This document shows, piece after piece, positions 46,260 to 57,645 of a stretch of 64,000 nucleotides of DNA. This DNA is from Phocoena phocoena (lineage: Eukaryota > Chordata > Mammalia > Artiodactyla > Phocoenidae). A model generated the notes under the pieces. The model worked only from the letters and a program-made list of their open reading frames with translations. It was not told the DNA's origin and ran no database searches. The position numbers were made by a program, and so were the translations under genes. Within the stretch, counting starts at the first letter, position 1; every line of letters begins with the position of its first letter. Location of the stretch: positions 48,308,639 to 48,372,638 of the forward strand of contig NC_089220.1 in the NCBI RefSeq assembly GCF_963924675.1, in the 5' to 3' direction.

Positions 46260-46372
46260 TTGGAAGAAAGAGCTAAAGAGTTAAAAGTGGTTGCCACTGA
46301 GAAACAGGAATCAGGAGAGGTGAAGAATGGGACAGTGGGCCTTAGTGTTTTATTTATAAGCCTTTAAGTGCT
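46260..46372 (+). repeat. Old L1 3' UTR fragment (sense)
   Basis: 'aagtggttgccactgagaaa' and 'gtgttttatttataagcctt' resemble the 'acagtggttgcctctgggga' 3' UTR type of old L1s. Confidence 0.5.
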
Positions 46373-46409
46373 TATATATATACGTTATATATATATTAGT
46401 AGATATATA

Positions 46410-46556
46410 TTCTTTTTCAGATTCTTTTCCATTAGAGGGTATTACAAGATATTGAATATGGTTCCCTGTGCTATACAGTAGGTCCTAGTTGTTTATCTGT
46501 TTTATATATAGTAGTGTGTATATGTTAATCCCAAACTCCTAATTTATCTCTTTTAA
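46410..46556 (-). repeat. L1 3' UTR fragment (antisense)
   Basis: 'ttcttttccattagagggta ttacaagatattgaatatgg ttccctgtgctatacagtag gtcc' is the reversed 3' UTR of a cetartiodactyl L1 type. The same type in sense orientation is seen near 57430-57540. Confidence 0.8.
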
Positions 46557-46758
46557 AAAGCTAATTTTAAAAAGAACGAGATAAGTATTCTGTAGATCAA
46601 GTGAACAAAATTTCTTGAGAATAGTAAAATCAAGTTAGCTGAGGCGCAAGCATTGAACAGTGGGTTCCTCAAAGGGCAGGTTATCAGACATTGGTAAGCG
46701 TCGGTTTGGAAGAATAGGAGTAGGGGAAGCCTGAATAAAGTTCAAGAAAGAATGGGAG

Positions 46759-46965
46759 GGCTTCCCTGGTGGTGCAGTGATTGAGAGTCCGTCTGACGAT
46801 GCAGGGGACAAGGGTTCGTGCCCCGGTCCGGGAAGATCCCACATGCCGTGGAGCGGCTGGGCCCGTGAGCCATGGCTGCTGAGCCTGTGTGTCTGGAACC
46901 TGTGCTCCGCAACGGGAGAGGCCGCAACAGTGAGAGGCCCGCGTACTGCAAAAAAAAAAAAAAAA
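46759..46965 (+). mobile_element. CHR-type tRNA-derived SINE, short form
   Basis: Starts GGCTTCCCTGGTGGTGCAGT, B-box GGTTCGTGCCC, A-tail. An exact 15-base target duplication, AAGAAAGAATGGGAG, lies at 46744-46758 and 46966-46980. Confidence 0.97.
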
Positions 46966-47004
46966 AAGAAAGAATGGGAGAAGAGGAAATGGACATGGCT
47001 TGTG

Positions 47005-47165
47005 TTTTTACAGTTTTAATGGGCTTTGATGCACAGAAGTTTTAATTCCAGTTCAAACTTACCCATTTCCTTTGCAGTTTGTACTTATTTTGTGTCCTTT
47101 TAAAGAAAGCATTCCTACATTTTCTTCCAAAAGTTATTGTCTGTGCTTTCTTATTATTACTTTAA
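47005..47165 (-). repeat. L1 ORF2 fragment (antisense)
   Basis: 'gcattcctacattttcttcc aaaagtt' in a T-rich context resembles the reversed L1 'tctcctatgttttcttctagaagtttta' part. Weak but consistent. Confidence 0.45.
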
Positions 47166-47522
47166 AGACATAAATTTATTAAAGTGAGAAACTTTATTTT
47201 AAAATAAAAAATGATGACACGAACTTTCTTTTCCCACAGTTTTCTAACTTCCTTGGACAAAAGGTCAAATCATTTTTTCAAAAAAAGAGGATGGCAACTA
47301 AATATTCCTCTTTGGGGGATGTCTCATGGCATAATTTGAAACAGCCCTCTAGCAAGTTTAAGATATGGAAGTGTTCGTTGTGTTTTTATAGGGAGATGGT
47401 TCCCTTGAAGGAAAGAACAAGGAAGTATATCAGTATAGATTACCAAAAATCTTTACCCATGGAACTACTAAATTGTAACGTAGTGTTGCAGAACTCAGTA
47501 TGGTTGCTTTACCCCTTGCTAC
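47166..47522. other. Unassigned stretch
   Basis: No feature recognised. The ORF at 47291-47548 (85 codons) has no family signature. Confidence 0.35.
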
Positions 47523-48014
47523 TTGAAGTGTGGTTCATGAACCAGTAGGTCAGCCTTGCCTGGGAGTTGTTAGAAACACAGAATCTCAGGCCCCACCTCC
47601 AACCTGCTGAATTAGAGTCTGCGTGTTTTTTTAAATAAATTTATTTATCTTTTTATTTTGGGCTGTGTTGGGTCTTCGTTGCTGCACACAGGCTTTCTCT
47701 AGTTGCGGTGAGCGGGGGCTGGTGGCTTCTCTTGTTGCAGAGCACGGGCTCTAGGTGCGTGGGCTTCAGCAGTTGTGGCACATGGGCTCAGTAGTTGTGG
47801 CTCACGGGCTCTAGAGCGCAGGCTCAGTAGTTGTGGCACACAGGCTTGGTTGCTCCACGGCATGTGGGATATTCCCAGACCAGGGGTCGAACCCGTGTCT
47901 CCTGCATTGTCAGGTAGATTCTTAACCATTGCACCACCAGAGAAGTCCCAGAGTCTACATTTTAATAAGGACTCCAAGTGACTCCTATGCTCGTGGAAGC
48001 TTGAGAAGTGTGGT
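47523..48014 (+). repeat. MER3/MER58-like hAT transposon, split by a SINE
   Basis: The left part ('gaagtgtggttcatgaacca', 'aggccccacctccaacctgc tgaatta') and right part ('cagagtctacattttaataa gga', 'gtggaagcttgagaagtgtg g') join into one short hAT element of the Charlie type. A long-form SINE sits between them. Confidence 0.75.
47625..47949 (-). mobile_element. CHR-type tRNA-derived SINE, long form
   Basis: Minus-strand long form with an AATAAATTTATTTAAAAA-like tail, B-box GGTTCGACCCC, and the 5' end GGGACTTCTCTGGTGGTGCA. An imperfect target duplication is visible: AGAGTCTGCGT at 47614-47624 and AGAGTCTACAT at 47950-47960. More diverged than the short-form copies, so likely older. Confidence 0.95.
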
Positions 48015-48078
48015 CTTAAACCATGAGACATAGAAGTGTGCAAAGATATATCTCCAATAATTTTCCTCTTCTGAGTGT

Positions 48079-48258
48079 GGTGGTTCTCAAACTTTCCTGC
48101 ATGTTGAAATCACCTGGATTTCAGGTGATTTCACTGATCTGGTGCCTGAGTCCCACTCCCAGAAATTCTGATGTGATTGGTCTGGAGTACAGTCTGGACA
48201 CTGAAATTTTTTAAAGCTCCCCCGGCGAGTCTAGCGTGCACACAAAGTTGAGAAGCAT
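48079..48258 (+). repeat. MER5-like hAT transposon
   Basis: Begins 'tggttctcaaactttcctgc' and ends 'aaagttgagaagca'; the interior 'cctgagtcccactcccagaa attctgatgtgattggtctg g' follows MER5. A short duplication of 'gatttcaggtgatttca' type lies in it. Confidence 0.78.
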
Positions 48259-48333
48259 AGCCCCAGAGAACCTGTAATTTAGAAATGCTTTTGGCTGCAA
48301 GTAATAGCAAGCCCGAGCAGTGGTGGCTTAAGC

Positions 48334-48440
48334 CAGTGGTTCTCAGACGTTGTCGCACATTACAGTCACTTGAGGAGATACAAAAATCCTGATGCCCAGG
48401 CTGCACTCCAAAAGATGCTGACTTAATTATCCTGGGTGCA
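48334..48440 (+). repeat. MER5-like hAT fragment
   Basis: 'cagtggttctcagacgttgt cgcacattacagtcacttga gg' is the 5' half of a MER5-type element; the 3' half is unclear. Confidence 0.55.
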
Positions 48441-48884
48441 GTCTGGTGGTAGATATTGTCAGGCTGGTTGAGTAGCTCGGTCAGGTTAACTAATACCCAG
48501 CTCTCTCTCCCCTCTCTCTTCCATTGAATAGAATTGTAGATGGGACTTGCCAGCCCTCTTTGTAGCCTGGGTAGGCACATGCCTCTGTTCTTGCTAATGG
48601 AATATGAGTAGAAGCATATGTCACTTGTGGGCCGGCACCATACAACTTCCTAGATGTGCTCCTCCATACACATCCCCCTCCCTCCTGGTTGGAAAGGTCA
48701 TGCCCAGAATAACCTTGGAAGGCATGTGTTGAAGATGGCTCTTACCAAGAGTTCCTACATGGAGATAGGAAGAGCCACCCACCCACCTGACACTCCCAAC
48801 ACAGACTGTCCTGTGAAAGAGACACAGTCATCAGAGTCTTTGCATTATGTAGGCATTTTAGCTATCTACCAAAATCAGACATCA
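48441..48884. other. Unassigned stretch
   Basis: No feature recognised. Confidence 0.35.
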
Positions 48885-49045
48885 TCTTTTATCTTTGTAA
48901 TACCCAAGTGCGGCAAGTATCACTATGCTCATTTTAAATATGAGAAAACTAAGACATAGTCACATAGCTAGAAGGTGGCAGAGAATATGCTTCAAACCAA
49001 GTTTTTGTTAAACAAAACCCAGGCCCTCAATCGCATATCATATAT
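48885..49045 (-). repeat. MIR SINE (antisense)
   Basis: 'ctcattttaaatatgagaaa actaagacatagtcacatag ctagaaggtggcagag' is the reversed MIR core. Confidence 0.82.
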
Positions 49046-49188
49046 TTTCCCATGGATTTCTAAAAGCAAGAACATTTAGAGTTGGAAACAATGAAGTCGA
49101 TAGAGTCTGTAGTTAAAGCAGAAAACATCTGTGCTTCAAAAACTGAATGATTGATTCTGCATTTGGTGACTTGTTGCTCAGTAATTTT

Positions 49189-49395
49189 CTTTTTTTTTTT
49201 TTTGTGGTACGCGGGCCTCTCACTGTTGTGGCCTCTCCCGTTATGAAGCACAGGCTCCAGATGCGCAGGCTCAGCGGCCATGGCTCACGGGCCTAGCCAC
49301 TCCGCGGCATGTGGGATCCTCCCGGACCGGGGCACGAACCCGTGTCCCCTGCATCGGCAGGCGGACTCCCAACCACTGCGCCACCAGGGAAGCCC
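49189..49395 (-). mobile_element. CHR-type tRNA-derived SINE, short form
   Basis: Minus-strand short form, A-tail of about 14. An exact 13-base target duplication, GCTCAGTAATTTT, lies at 49176-49188 and 49396-49408. Confidence 0.97.
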
Positions 49396-49494
49396 GCTCA
49401 GTAATTTTTAACTCTGTATTTTTGGCTCACCTATCCCATCCCCCTGGCTGTTTCTTTTTCACATGTGTTCTATATGTTCACGTGTCTGTTCTAT

Positions 49495-49665
49495 ATGCTG
49501 CCACTATGTTAGTCTCCCTAAAAAACGACCTTCTCATGTCACCTCCTTTCACTTCCATCTTCAGAACCTACCAGCCAAAGTTCAAATTCCTCATCCAGTC
49601 CTAACCATACTCCTCCTACATAGGCACTCTGCTCCAGCCACATTTGCCTATCTCACTTTACCAAT
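49495..49665 (+). repeat. L2 fragment (sense)
   Basis: 'cttctcatgtcacctccttt', 'ccagccaaagttcaaattcc tca' and 'cactctgctccagccacatt' follow L2 ORF2 end in sense. Confidence 0.55.
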
Positions 49666-49730
49666 TCACAAACTTTCATGGGAAGAAGGAACATTAAGGT
49701 CAGGTAATTCAATGACCACCTGCATCAGCT

Positions 49731-50170
49731 AACTATTGCTGTGCAACAAACCTAAAACTTAGTGCCTTAAAACAACGATTTCTTATTTCTCACCATTCTG
49801 TGAGTTGACCGTGTGGTTCTTCTGTTGGTCTCACTTGTGTTCACTCACATGATTCCATCTGGCTGGCAGCGAAGTTGGACTGGAAGTTCCTTAAGGCCTC
49901 TCTCACATGACTAGGGGCTGTGTGCTGTCAGCTAGGGCACCTCCAGGCTCCTCCATGTGGCCTCTACAACAGGATAATCTGGACTTCCTTATATCTGGCT
50001 TCCAACTGGAGAAAGGCAGAAACTACTGGACCTTTCCAAACTTAGGCCTGTATCCTACACAATGTCACTTCTGCTACATTCTATTGGTCAAAGCAAGTCA
50101 TGGGGCAGCCCAGAGGGACTCCATCTCCTGAAGGGAAGAGTGGCAAAGAATCTGCGGCTATCTCTAATGC
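49731..50170. repeat. Ancient LTR-like interspersed repeat
   Basis: 'ctaactattgctgtgcaaca aacctaaaacttagtgcctt aaaacaacga' through 'acattctattggtcaaagca agtcatgg' is a common mammalian interspersed repeat of about 440 bp, probably an ERVL/MaLR-class LTR. I cannot assign a subfamily or orientation by eye. Confidence 0.6.
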
Positions 50171-50254
50171 ACTGTGCAGCCCCATTCCTTCTACATACCT
50201 CCTCCCCACCTCTACCCAATATTCCTTCTCAGCACAGCCACATTACAGGGTTTC

Positions 50255-50505
50255 AGGAGTGGGCCCCAGGGCTGGACTTGCCTATGTTTGAATCCCAACT
50301 CTACGACCTACCTACTCTGTGAACTTGAGCGAGTTACCACACCTCTCTGTGCCTCAATTTGTTCAACCATAAATTTGGGAGGTAGGGTTGGGTGTGGATA
50401 TAAATCCTACATTTAGGGTTGTTGTGAGAATTAAATGAGTGAATACAAAGTGCTAGAACAGTGCCTGGCTTTGGTAAGTGCTTCATAAATGTTATCTATT
50501 GCTAG
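50255..50505 (+). repeat. MIR SINE (sense), near full length
   Basis: 'gtttgaatcccaactctacg acc', 'tgaacttgagcgagttacca cacctctctgtgcctcaatt tg', 'ggttgttgtgagaattaaat gagt' and 'cagtgcctggctttggtaag tgcttcataaatgttatcta tt' cover the MIR from core to 3' end. Confidence 0.92.
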
Positions 50506-51529
50506 TAGTTGGTTGATTTAGTTTTTCTTAGTTGGTGCAAAACACAAAGGGGTCAGGCTGGGCCTGGGGTTTAGGCTCCAGGGCAGAGGGTGCTAGAGGA
50601 AGGGATATATACCATCCCTGAGGCACCATCCTTGCACCAAAATGCCTTGACTTCGTTGATTACGTGAGGAGTATTTTAGGCAGGGGAGGGCGTCTATGTG
50701 CTTCTTTTTCAGCTTCTGAAAGTGTTCCCCTAAGATAGAATCCCTATGTCTGTAAAGCTGAACCACACATCTAACGCCCTAAAAAGTAACCTCAAAATCA
50801 TCTAAAGTTCAGCTTTCCTGGTTTAATAGTGCTTCAACTTCATCCTAGCAAACTTTGGACACCCCCAGTACTTAAATACCTTGTTTTTCACAAGGGCATT
50901 TTTCAGATCCAAAGGAGAAGCCTACAGCAGAAGCTTGTCTGCAGGATTCAGGATACTGGCAATTCCGATCTTGGCACACAGCACACTCAGCCCTGAGTAG
51001 CCATGATTTATAGCAGCAGAGTCTGGGCAGGAAATCCAGCAGCTCCCACTACACATGACAGAACACAGAACCCAAAGCACACAGACCATGTGGCGAGGGG
51101 AGTGGGGCAGAGCTAGGGGAAGGAACTGGGAGCCCAGGGCAGACCTCTGTGGGCATTGCTAGCCCCTCTCTCTGACCATCAGTCATATTCTGTGCCTGTG
51201 AGTCTTATTTTTCCATTCCCATTCTTTTGCAAATGGGTTAATCATTGCTCTAAGAGAGAGAGGAGGGGAAAAAATGATTTAAATCCACTCAGAGTCTGAG
51301 GGTAATCATACTAATGCATTAGTTCAGATGTTATTTCAGGACAAGATTGCTATTAGTCTGCCGTAATTCATCTGAAAGTTCTGTAATAAGCCTTCCTGCC
51401 ATTATTATTTGTTTTACAGCACAAAATATGCAAAGTGTAGTCTGAGAGATGAAAATCATATATAGCGCTTAGGCCTAAAATTCTGAAATAAATTTATTTT
51501 GCGTCCTTATTGTCTTCAAGCTATATTTT
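50506..51529. other. Unassigned unique stretch
   Basis: No gene or repeat recognised. 51190-51520 is AT-rich with several TAAT motifs. Confidence 0.4.
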
Positions 51530-51705
51530 TGAAGCGTCAAGTATGGATATAGCACTGTGCTAGGCACTGGGAGGGGTGGGATACAGGAAAAGAGAATTAG
51601 ATGTTTATTGAGTCCATAACTCTGGTTAGGCACCCTGACAATATTGGATTTCTAATGAGCCCTGGAAATCACAGGCTGTCCTCAATAGCTTATAATGTAG
51701 AAGTG
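51530..51705 (-). repeat. L2 tail (antisense)
   Basis: 'gatatagcactgtgctaggc actgggaggggtgggataca gg' and 'cctcaatagcttataatgta ga' match reversed L2 3' UTR. Confidence 0.65.
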
Positions 51706-52240
51706 GAGATGGCATGCACACACATGAATGATAACATATTCATGTTACTCGTATTTCTTTCCAGCTTTATAGAAACATAATTAACAAATGAAAAATTGTA
51801 TTTAAGGTCTACAACATGATGTTTTGACATATGTATACATTTTGAAATGTTTACTGCAATCAAGCTAATTGACATATCCATCATTTCATAGTTACTTTTT
51901 TTTTTTTTTTGGTAAGAATGATTAAAATCTACTCTCAGCAAATTTCCAGTATACAATACACTATTGTTAACTATAGTTGTGATGCAGTACATTAGCTTTC
52001 TATAACTCTTTCATCCTGCATATCTGAAACTTTCTATCCTTTGACCAACATTTTCCCATATTCTCCATCCCTCAGTCCCTGGAAACCACCATTCTACTCT
52101 GCTTCTAAGAGTTTGACTTCTTTAGATTCTACATATAAGTGACATCATACAGTATTTGTCTTTCTGTGTCTGGCCTATTTCACTTAGCATAATGTCCATC
52201 AGGTTCATCCATGTTGTCACAAATGACAAGTGTTCCTTCT

Positions 52241-52445
52241 TTTTTTTTTTTTTTTTTTTGCCGTACGCGGGCCTCTCACTGTTGTGGCCTCTCCCGTTGC
52301 GGAGCACAGGCTCCAGATACGCAGGCTCAGCGGCCATGGCTCACGGGCCCAGCCGCTCCGCGGCATCCTCCTGGACCGGGTCACGAACCCGTGTCCCCTG
52401 CATCGGCAGGCGGACTCTCAACCACTGCGCCACCAGGAAAGCCCC
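52241..52445 (-). mobile_element. CHR-type tRNA-derived SINE, short form
   Basis: Minus-strand short form inserted in an antisense L1. The target duplication is AAGTGTTCCTTC at 52228-52239 and AAGTGCTCCTTC at 52446-52457. About 12 bases (tgtgggatcttc side) are deleted in the body near 52366 compared with the other copies. Confidence 0.96.
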
Positions 52446-52484
52446 AAGTGCTCCTTCTTTTTAAAGGCTGAATAATATTAGAGC

Positions 52485-52485
<1 letters not shown>

Positions 52486-52515
<30 letters not shown>

Positions 52516-52540
52516 CATACATACATACACACACACACAT
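52486..52540. repeat. Compound microsatellite (TA)n(CATA)n(CA)n
   Basis: About 12 TA units, then five CATA units, then six CA units, in a place where antisense L1 normally reads 'tatatataccacattttctttatcc'. Confidence 0.93.
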
Positions 52541-53739
52541 TTTCTTTATCCATTCTTCCGTTGATAGTTACATAGGTTGTTCCCATATCTCGGCATACTG
52601 AATAATGCTGCAATGAAATGGAAGTGCAGATATCTCTTCAAAATACTGACTTCATTTCCTTTGGATATATATCCAGAAGTAAAATTGCCGAATCTATGGC
52701 AGTTCTATTTTTAACTTTTTGAGGAACCTCCATACTGTTTTCCATAATGGCTGTACAAATGTACATTCCTACCAACAGTGCACAAAGGTTCCCTTTTCTC
52801 AACATCCTCAATACTTATCTTTTGCCTTGTTGATAATAGCTATCCTAACATGTGTATGGTGACATCTCATAATTTTAATTTGCATATCCCTGTTGATTAG
52901 CTATGTTGAATAGTTTTCATGTACCTGTTGTCCATTTGCCTGTCTTCTTTTGAGAAATGTCTATCCAGGTCGTTTAACCATTTTTAAATCAGGTTATCTA
53001 TTTTCTTGCTTTGAGTTGAGTTCCTTGTATATTTTGGATATTAACTCCTCAGCAGGTACAGTTTGCAAATATTTTCTCCCATTTTGTAGGTTTTCTCTTC
53101 ATTCTGTTGATTATTTCCTTTGCTGTGTAGAAGCTTTTTAGTTTGATGCACTCCTATTTGTCTATTTTTGCTTTTGTTGCCTTTGCTTTTGGGATAATAT
53201 CCAAAAAAATAACTGGCCAGACCAATGTCAAGCTTTTCCCCTATGTTTTCTCCTAGTAGTTTTAGGTCTTGTGTTTAGGTCTTTAATCCATTTTGAGTTG
53301 ACTTGCATATGGTGTAAGATAAGGGTATAGTTTCATTCTTCTCTATGTGGATATCCAGTTTTCCCAACACCATTTGTTGAAAAGATCATCCTTTCCCAAT
53401 TGTGTATTCTTGGCACCTTTGTCAAAAATCAGTCAACTGTATATGCATGGATTTATTTCTGTGCTCCCTATGCTGTTTCAGGGGTCTAAATATCTGCTGT
53501 TATGCCTGTACCATACTGTTTTGATTACTATAGCTTTTTTGTATGTTTTGAAACCAGGGCATAGGATGCCTCCAGCTTTGTTCTTCCTGCTCAGGATTGC
53601 TTTGGTTTAAGGCAAGAGATTAACATAAAGAAATACTTTGAGACCAACTGAATATGGATTGTAAGTGTGAGCTCCTGTGGTCATGGGAGACTTTCTCAAG
53701 GAGCAGCACCATGCCCTTCAATCTCTAGATTATTAATCT

Positions 53740-53970
53740 AGAGGTGGAAGAGCATGAACTCAGAGTCCGGATTCAGGGTCTGCCTTTCCCATGTACCAGC
53801 CGTGTGAATCTGGCTAAGCTACTTGCCTCCTCTGTGTTTTGGTTTCTTCACCTGTAAAATGGACATGAGTTACATCTACCTCACAGAGTCGTTGTGAAAA
53901 TTAAATGAAGATAAAATACTGAGACTAACCATATCATTAGTATCATCCAAGTGCTGGTTATTAGTATTTT
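53740..53970 (+). repeat. MIR SINE (sense)
   Basis: 'gagcatgaactcagagtccg gattcagggtctg', 'gtgtgaatctggctaagcta', 'tttcttcacctgtaaaatgg' and 'gagtcgttgtgaaaattaaa tgaag' follow the MIR order over its full length. Confidence 0.9.
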
Positions 53971-54374
53971 TTTAAATTGTTTTGATGGGCAGAGGAGAAG
54001 GAGGTGAAATAATGTCAGTCTCATGGTAGAGGATGACATAAGCCATCTGCTATAGGACAAGAGTAATTAGCACAGTGTTGGCACGGCCTCTCTCACTCTC
54101 CATCCTTTTGCTTGCTTGGCTCTTAGAGTCAGAGAGTGTGGGAAATAGAAATGGAGGGGACACAGGATTTACTCTAGTCAATCTCGTGTATTCTCTTTGA
54201 CATTTTTCAAGAGGTTGCATAGGGCTTGCATGGCTTTTCAGCTACTTTTGCCCTCTGACTGCTCTTTGTTTAGATGTACCATGAGACAGAGACTGGCAAG
54301 AGGGGCTTCTGGTCATTTCCCCCTAATCTGAAGTGATCCAGCCACATCTGAACCCTCGGGGCACTTTGTCTGAA
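53971..54374. other. Unassigned stretch
   Basis: No feature recognised. Confidence 0.35.
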
Positions 54375-54555
54375 CTACTATTTTTGTGTTTTAACCCGTG
54401 CCTAGTCTGTACCATAGTGTGTTTACTTTTGCACATGTCACACGACCCTGATGAACCCCATGAGGGTTAAGGCTGGGCCTTACTTGCTTTGTATTCTGAC
54501 CACAGTGCTTTAAACAGAATAGCTGCTATAAGTATTGCTGAAATAAGGAAAGGGT
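54375..54555 (+). repeat. L2 3' end (sense)
   Basis: 'gaaccccatgagggttaagg ctgggcc' and 'accacagtgctttaaacaga atagctgctata' follow the L2 3' UTR plan. Confidence 0.55.
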
Positions 54556-55317
54556 ATATTCTAGGGTGTGTGATAAGCCCACTACTTGAAAAAAGGATTC
54601 CAACCTTAAATAGTGGAAGTTTTAAGAATTTCATAATCCCGATCTTGAACAAGACTTCTGTTCATTCCAGGAACTGGAACGGCATCTTCAATTTGAAGGT
54701 AAAATGTGACCACTTGTTTTCATGTCAGATACTGGCATCAGAGAGAAAAGCCCTGGTCAGCCTTGGGCATGGAACAACAGCACCATGCTGGTTCCCTCCT
54801 GAAATACAGCATTTTATCAATAATGAGCCGGAGCTGGGGCTGTAATGCTATGAATGAAATTTGCATCCTAGTCAGTTAGCTGTGAGCATAATTTGAAGGC
54901 AGAAACAGATATTTTAAGATCAATTGCACTTTCAGCCAATGATGCTAAGAAACCTCTTCACTGTACAATATTTAAAAGGAAACTCATCATCCATATTGCA
55001 GTTTAGAAAATAATCACAGGAGAGGAAAATATCCAGATAAATTTTGGTTTTCAGCTATCTCTTCCAGTGGTATCACTGTATAAGAAATTCTTATAATTCA
55101 AAATAGAAGTTTAGAGAAGTAGTTGGATATTTACAGCATTTAATTCACTCCTTCCCACTAACCCCCAGGCCAGTGGGGATTAATACATGAGAAGGCAAGT
55201 TTCACTGGGGTCAATTGAAAGGATTTCAGAGAAATAAGAGGTACGAGGTAAATACCATCAATAAAGCAGAGTGCGACCTATTTGTTAAATGCTGTTTTGA
55301 GGGTGGAGGCTACAAAA
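54556..55317. other. Unassigned stretch
   Basis: No gene or repeat recognised. The ORF at 54489-54845 (118 codons) begins inside the L2 tail and has no family signature. Confidence 0.4.
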
Positions 55318-55784
55318 CAGTGGTTTTCAATCCTGGCTGTACATTAGACTCATTTTTTTTTCCTGTTTGTTTTTATTTTTACTTTTTGTTGAAATATGAC
55401 ATATGTTCCATGAAGTGTACTAATCTTAAGTGGAACGCTTAATGAATTTTTACAAGGGCACCTACCTGTGTACACCATCAGATAGGATATAGAACATTTC
55501 TAGCACCCTAGAAGCCTCCCTAGGGGTAATCACTCTCCTGACTTCTATCACCATGGACAAATTTTGCCCAGTCTCAAACTTCATATAAATAAGATCACGC
55601 AATATACATTCTTATGCACTTTTTTTTTTACTGAATATAATGTCTATGTGATTCATCAATGGTATGTATACTTATATGTTGTATGTATATTATATATGCT
55701 GTTTAGTGTTCTAATATATGAATATATCACAGTTTATTCTACTGCTTGACTTCTTTTTTTTTTTGCTTGACTTCTTTTCAGGGT

Positions 55785-55990
55785 AAAGCAAATGGATCTG
55801 TTTATACATGAATGGAATATCTCTGGAAAAAATTTAACAGTTCCTCTAGGAAGGGAAACTCAGTGACTATAGGGCAAGAAAGAGACAGAAATTCACTGTC
55901 TACATACAACTCTTTGTAGCTCTTGATTTTGTACAATGTATTTGCTATATATAATACATATAAATTAAACATTTATTTAAAATTAAGCCC
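55785..55990 (+). repeat. Old L1 3' UTR (sense)
   Basis: 'ggatctgtttatacatgaat ggaatatctctgg' and 'tagctcttgattttgtacaa tgtatttgc' follow the 'atagaatatctctggaaggata ... ttttgtaccatgtgaatgtatt' 3' UTR of old L1s. A SINE follows directly, probably in its A-rich tail. Confidence 0.65.
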
Positions 55991-55993
55991 TTC

Positions 55994-56375
55994 GGGACTT
56001 CCATGGTGGCACAGTGGTTAAGAATCCACCCTCCAATGCAGGGGATATGAGTTTGAGCCCTGGTCCGGGAAGATCCCACATGCTGCAGAGCAACTAAGCC
56101 CGTGTGCCACAACTATTGAGCCTGTGCTCTAGAGCCGTGAGTCACAGCTATTGAGCCCACATGCCACAACTACTGAAGCCCACACACCTAGAACCCATGC
56201 TCCACAGCAAGAGAAGCCACCATAATGAGAAGCCTGTGCACCACAACGAAGAGTAGCCCCCACTCGCCGCAACTAGAGAAAGCCTGCATGCGGCAACGAA
56301 GACCCAACGCAGCCAAAAATAAATAAATAAATGAATAACTAAATAAATATTTTTTAAAAATAACAATAAAAAAAT
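55994..56375 (+). mobile_element. CHR-type tRNA-derived SINE, long form
   Basis: Starts GGGACTTCCATGGTGGCACAG, B-box reduced to GTTTGAGCCC, long body, and a long AAATAAATAAATAAATGAATAA tail reaching about 56375. A possible short target duplication (AAAATTAA at 55979-55986 and 56376-56383) is uncertain. Many CpG-type changes suggest an older copy. Confidence 0.93.
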
Positions 56376-56394
56376 AAAATTAAATTGTCTTTCT

Positions 56395-57645
56395 TACTTA
56401 AATATAAAACATGATACCATAAAACTCCTAGAAGAGAACCGAGGCAAGACATTCTCTGACATAAATCATACCAATGTTTTCTTAGGTCAGTCTACCAAGG
56501 CAATAGAAATAAAAGCAAAAATAAACAAATGGGACCTAATCAAACTTATAAAGCTTTTGCACAGCAAAGGAAACCATAAACAAGACAAAAAGACAACCTA
56601 TGGACTGGGAGAAGATATTTGGAAATGATGAGGCCGACAAGGGTTTAATTTCCAAAATATACAGACAGCTCATACAACTCAATAACAACAAAAACCCAAA
56701 AAACAAACAACCCAATCAAAAATTGGGCATAAGACCTAGATAGACATTTCTCCAAAGAAGACATACAGATGGCCAATAGGCAAATGAAAAGATGCTCAAC
56801 GTCACAAATTATTAGAGAAATGCAAATCAAAACTACAATGAGGTGCCACCTCACACAGGTCAGAATGGCCATCATTAAAAAGTCTATAAATAACAAATGC
56901 TGGAGAAGGTGTGGAGAAAAGGGAACCCTCCTACACTATTGGTGAGAATGTAAATTGGTGTAGCCACTATGAAGAACAGTATGGAGGTTCCTCAAAAAAC
57001 TAAAAATAGAGTTGCCAGATGATCCAGCAATCCCACTCCTGGGCATATATCTAGAGAAAACTATAATTCGAAAAGATACACATACCCCTATGTTCATAGC
57101 AGCACTATTTACAATAGCCAAGACATGGAAACAACCTAAATGTCCATAGACAGATAAATGGATAAAGAAGATGTGGTATATATATACAATAGAATATTAC
57201 TCAGCCATAAAAAACAATTAAAGAATGCCATTTGTCACTACATGGAAGGACCCAGAGATTATCATACTAAACGAAGTAAGTTAGAAAGAGAAAGACAAAC
57301 ACCACATGATATCGCTTATATGTGGAATCTAAAATATGACACAAATGGATTTATCTATGAAACAGACTCACAGACAGAGAGAACAGACTTGTGGTTGCCA
57401 AGGGGGAAGGGGGTTGGTAGAGGGTTGGATCGGGAGTTTGGGACTAGCAGATGCAAATTATTGTATATAGAATGGATAAACAACAAGGTCCTATTGTATA
57501 GCACAGGGAACTATATTAAATATCCTGTAATAAACCATAATGGAAAAGAATATGAAAAAGAATATCTATATTCATACCTGAATCACTTTGCTGTACACCA
57601 GAAGCTAACACAACATTGTAAGTCAAGTATACTTCAAAAAAAAAA
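56395..57645 (+). mobile_element. L1 LINE, 5'-truncated (sense)
   Basis: Sense ORF2 end: 'gggacctaatcaaacttata', 'ctccaaagaagacatacaga', 'gcaaatcaaaactacaatga ggtgcc', 'ccagatgatccagcaatccc', then a 3' UTR with 'ggataaacaacaaggtccta ttgtatagcacagggaacta' and a final A-run at about 57635-57647. The frame is broken. Confidence 0.92.

Larger units (their letters stand above)
51760..53606 (-). mobile_element. L1 LINE (antisense), about 1.6 kb plus an inserted SINE
   Basis: Reversed L1 3' UTR and ORF2: 'ccagctttatagaaacataa ttaac', 'ccatgttgtcacaaatgaca', 'ggctgtacaaatgtacattc ctaccaacagtgcac', 'cctttgctgtgtagaagctt ttta' and 'ggctttggtttaa'-type end near 53606. The SINE at 52241-52445 and a compound microsatellite lie inside. 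The frame is broken throughout. Confidence 0.92.
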
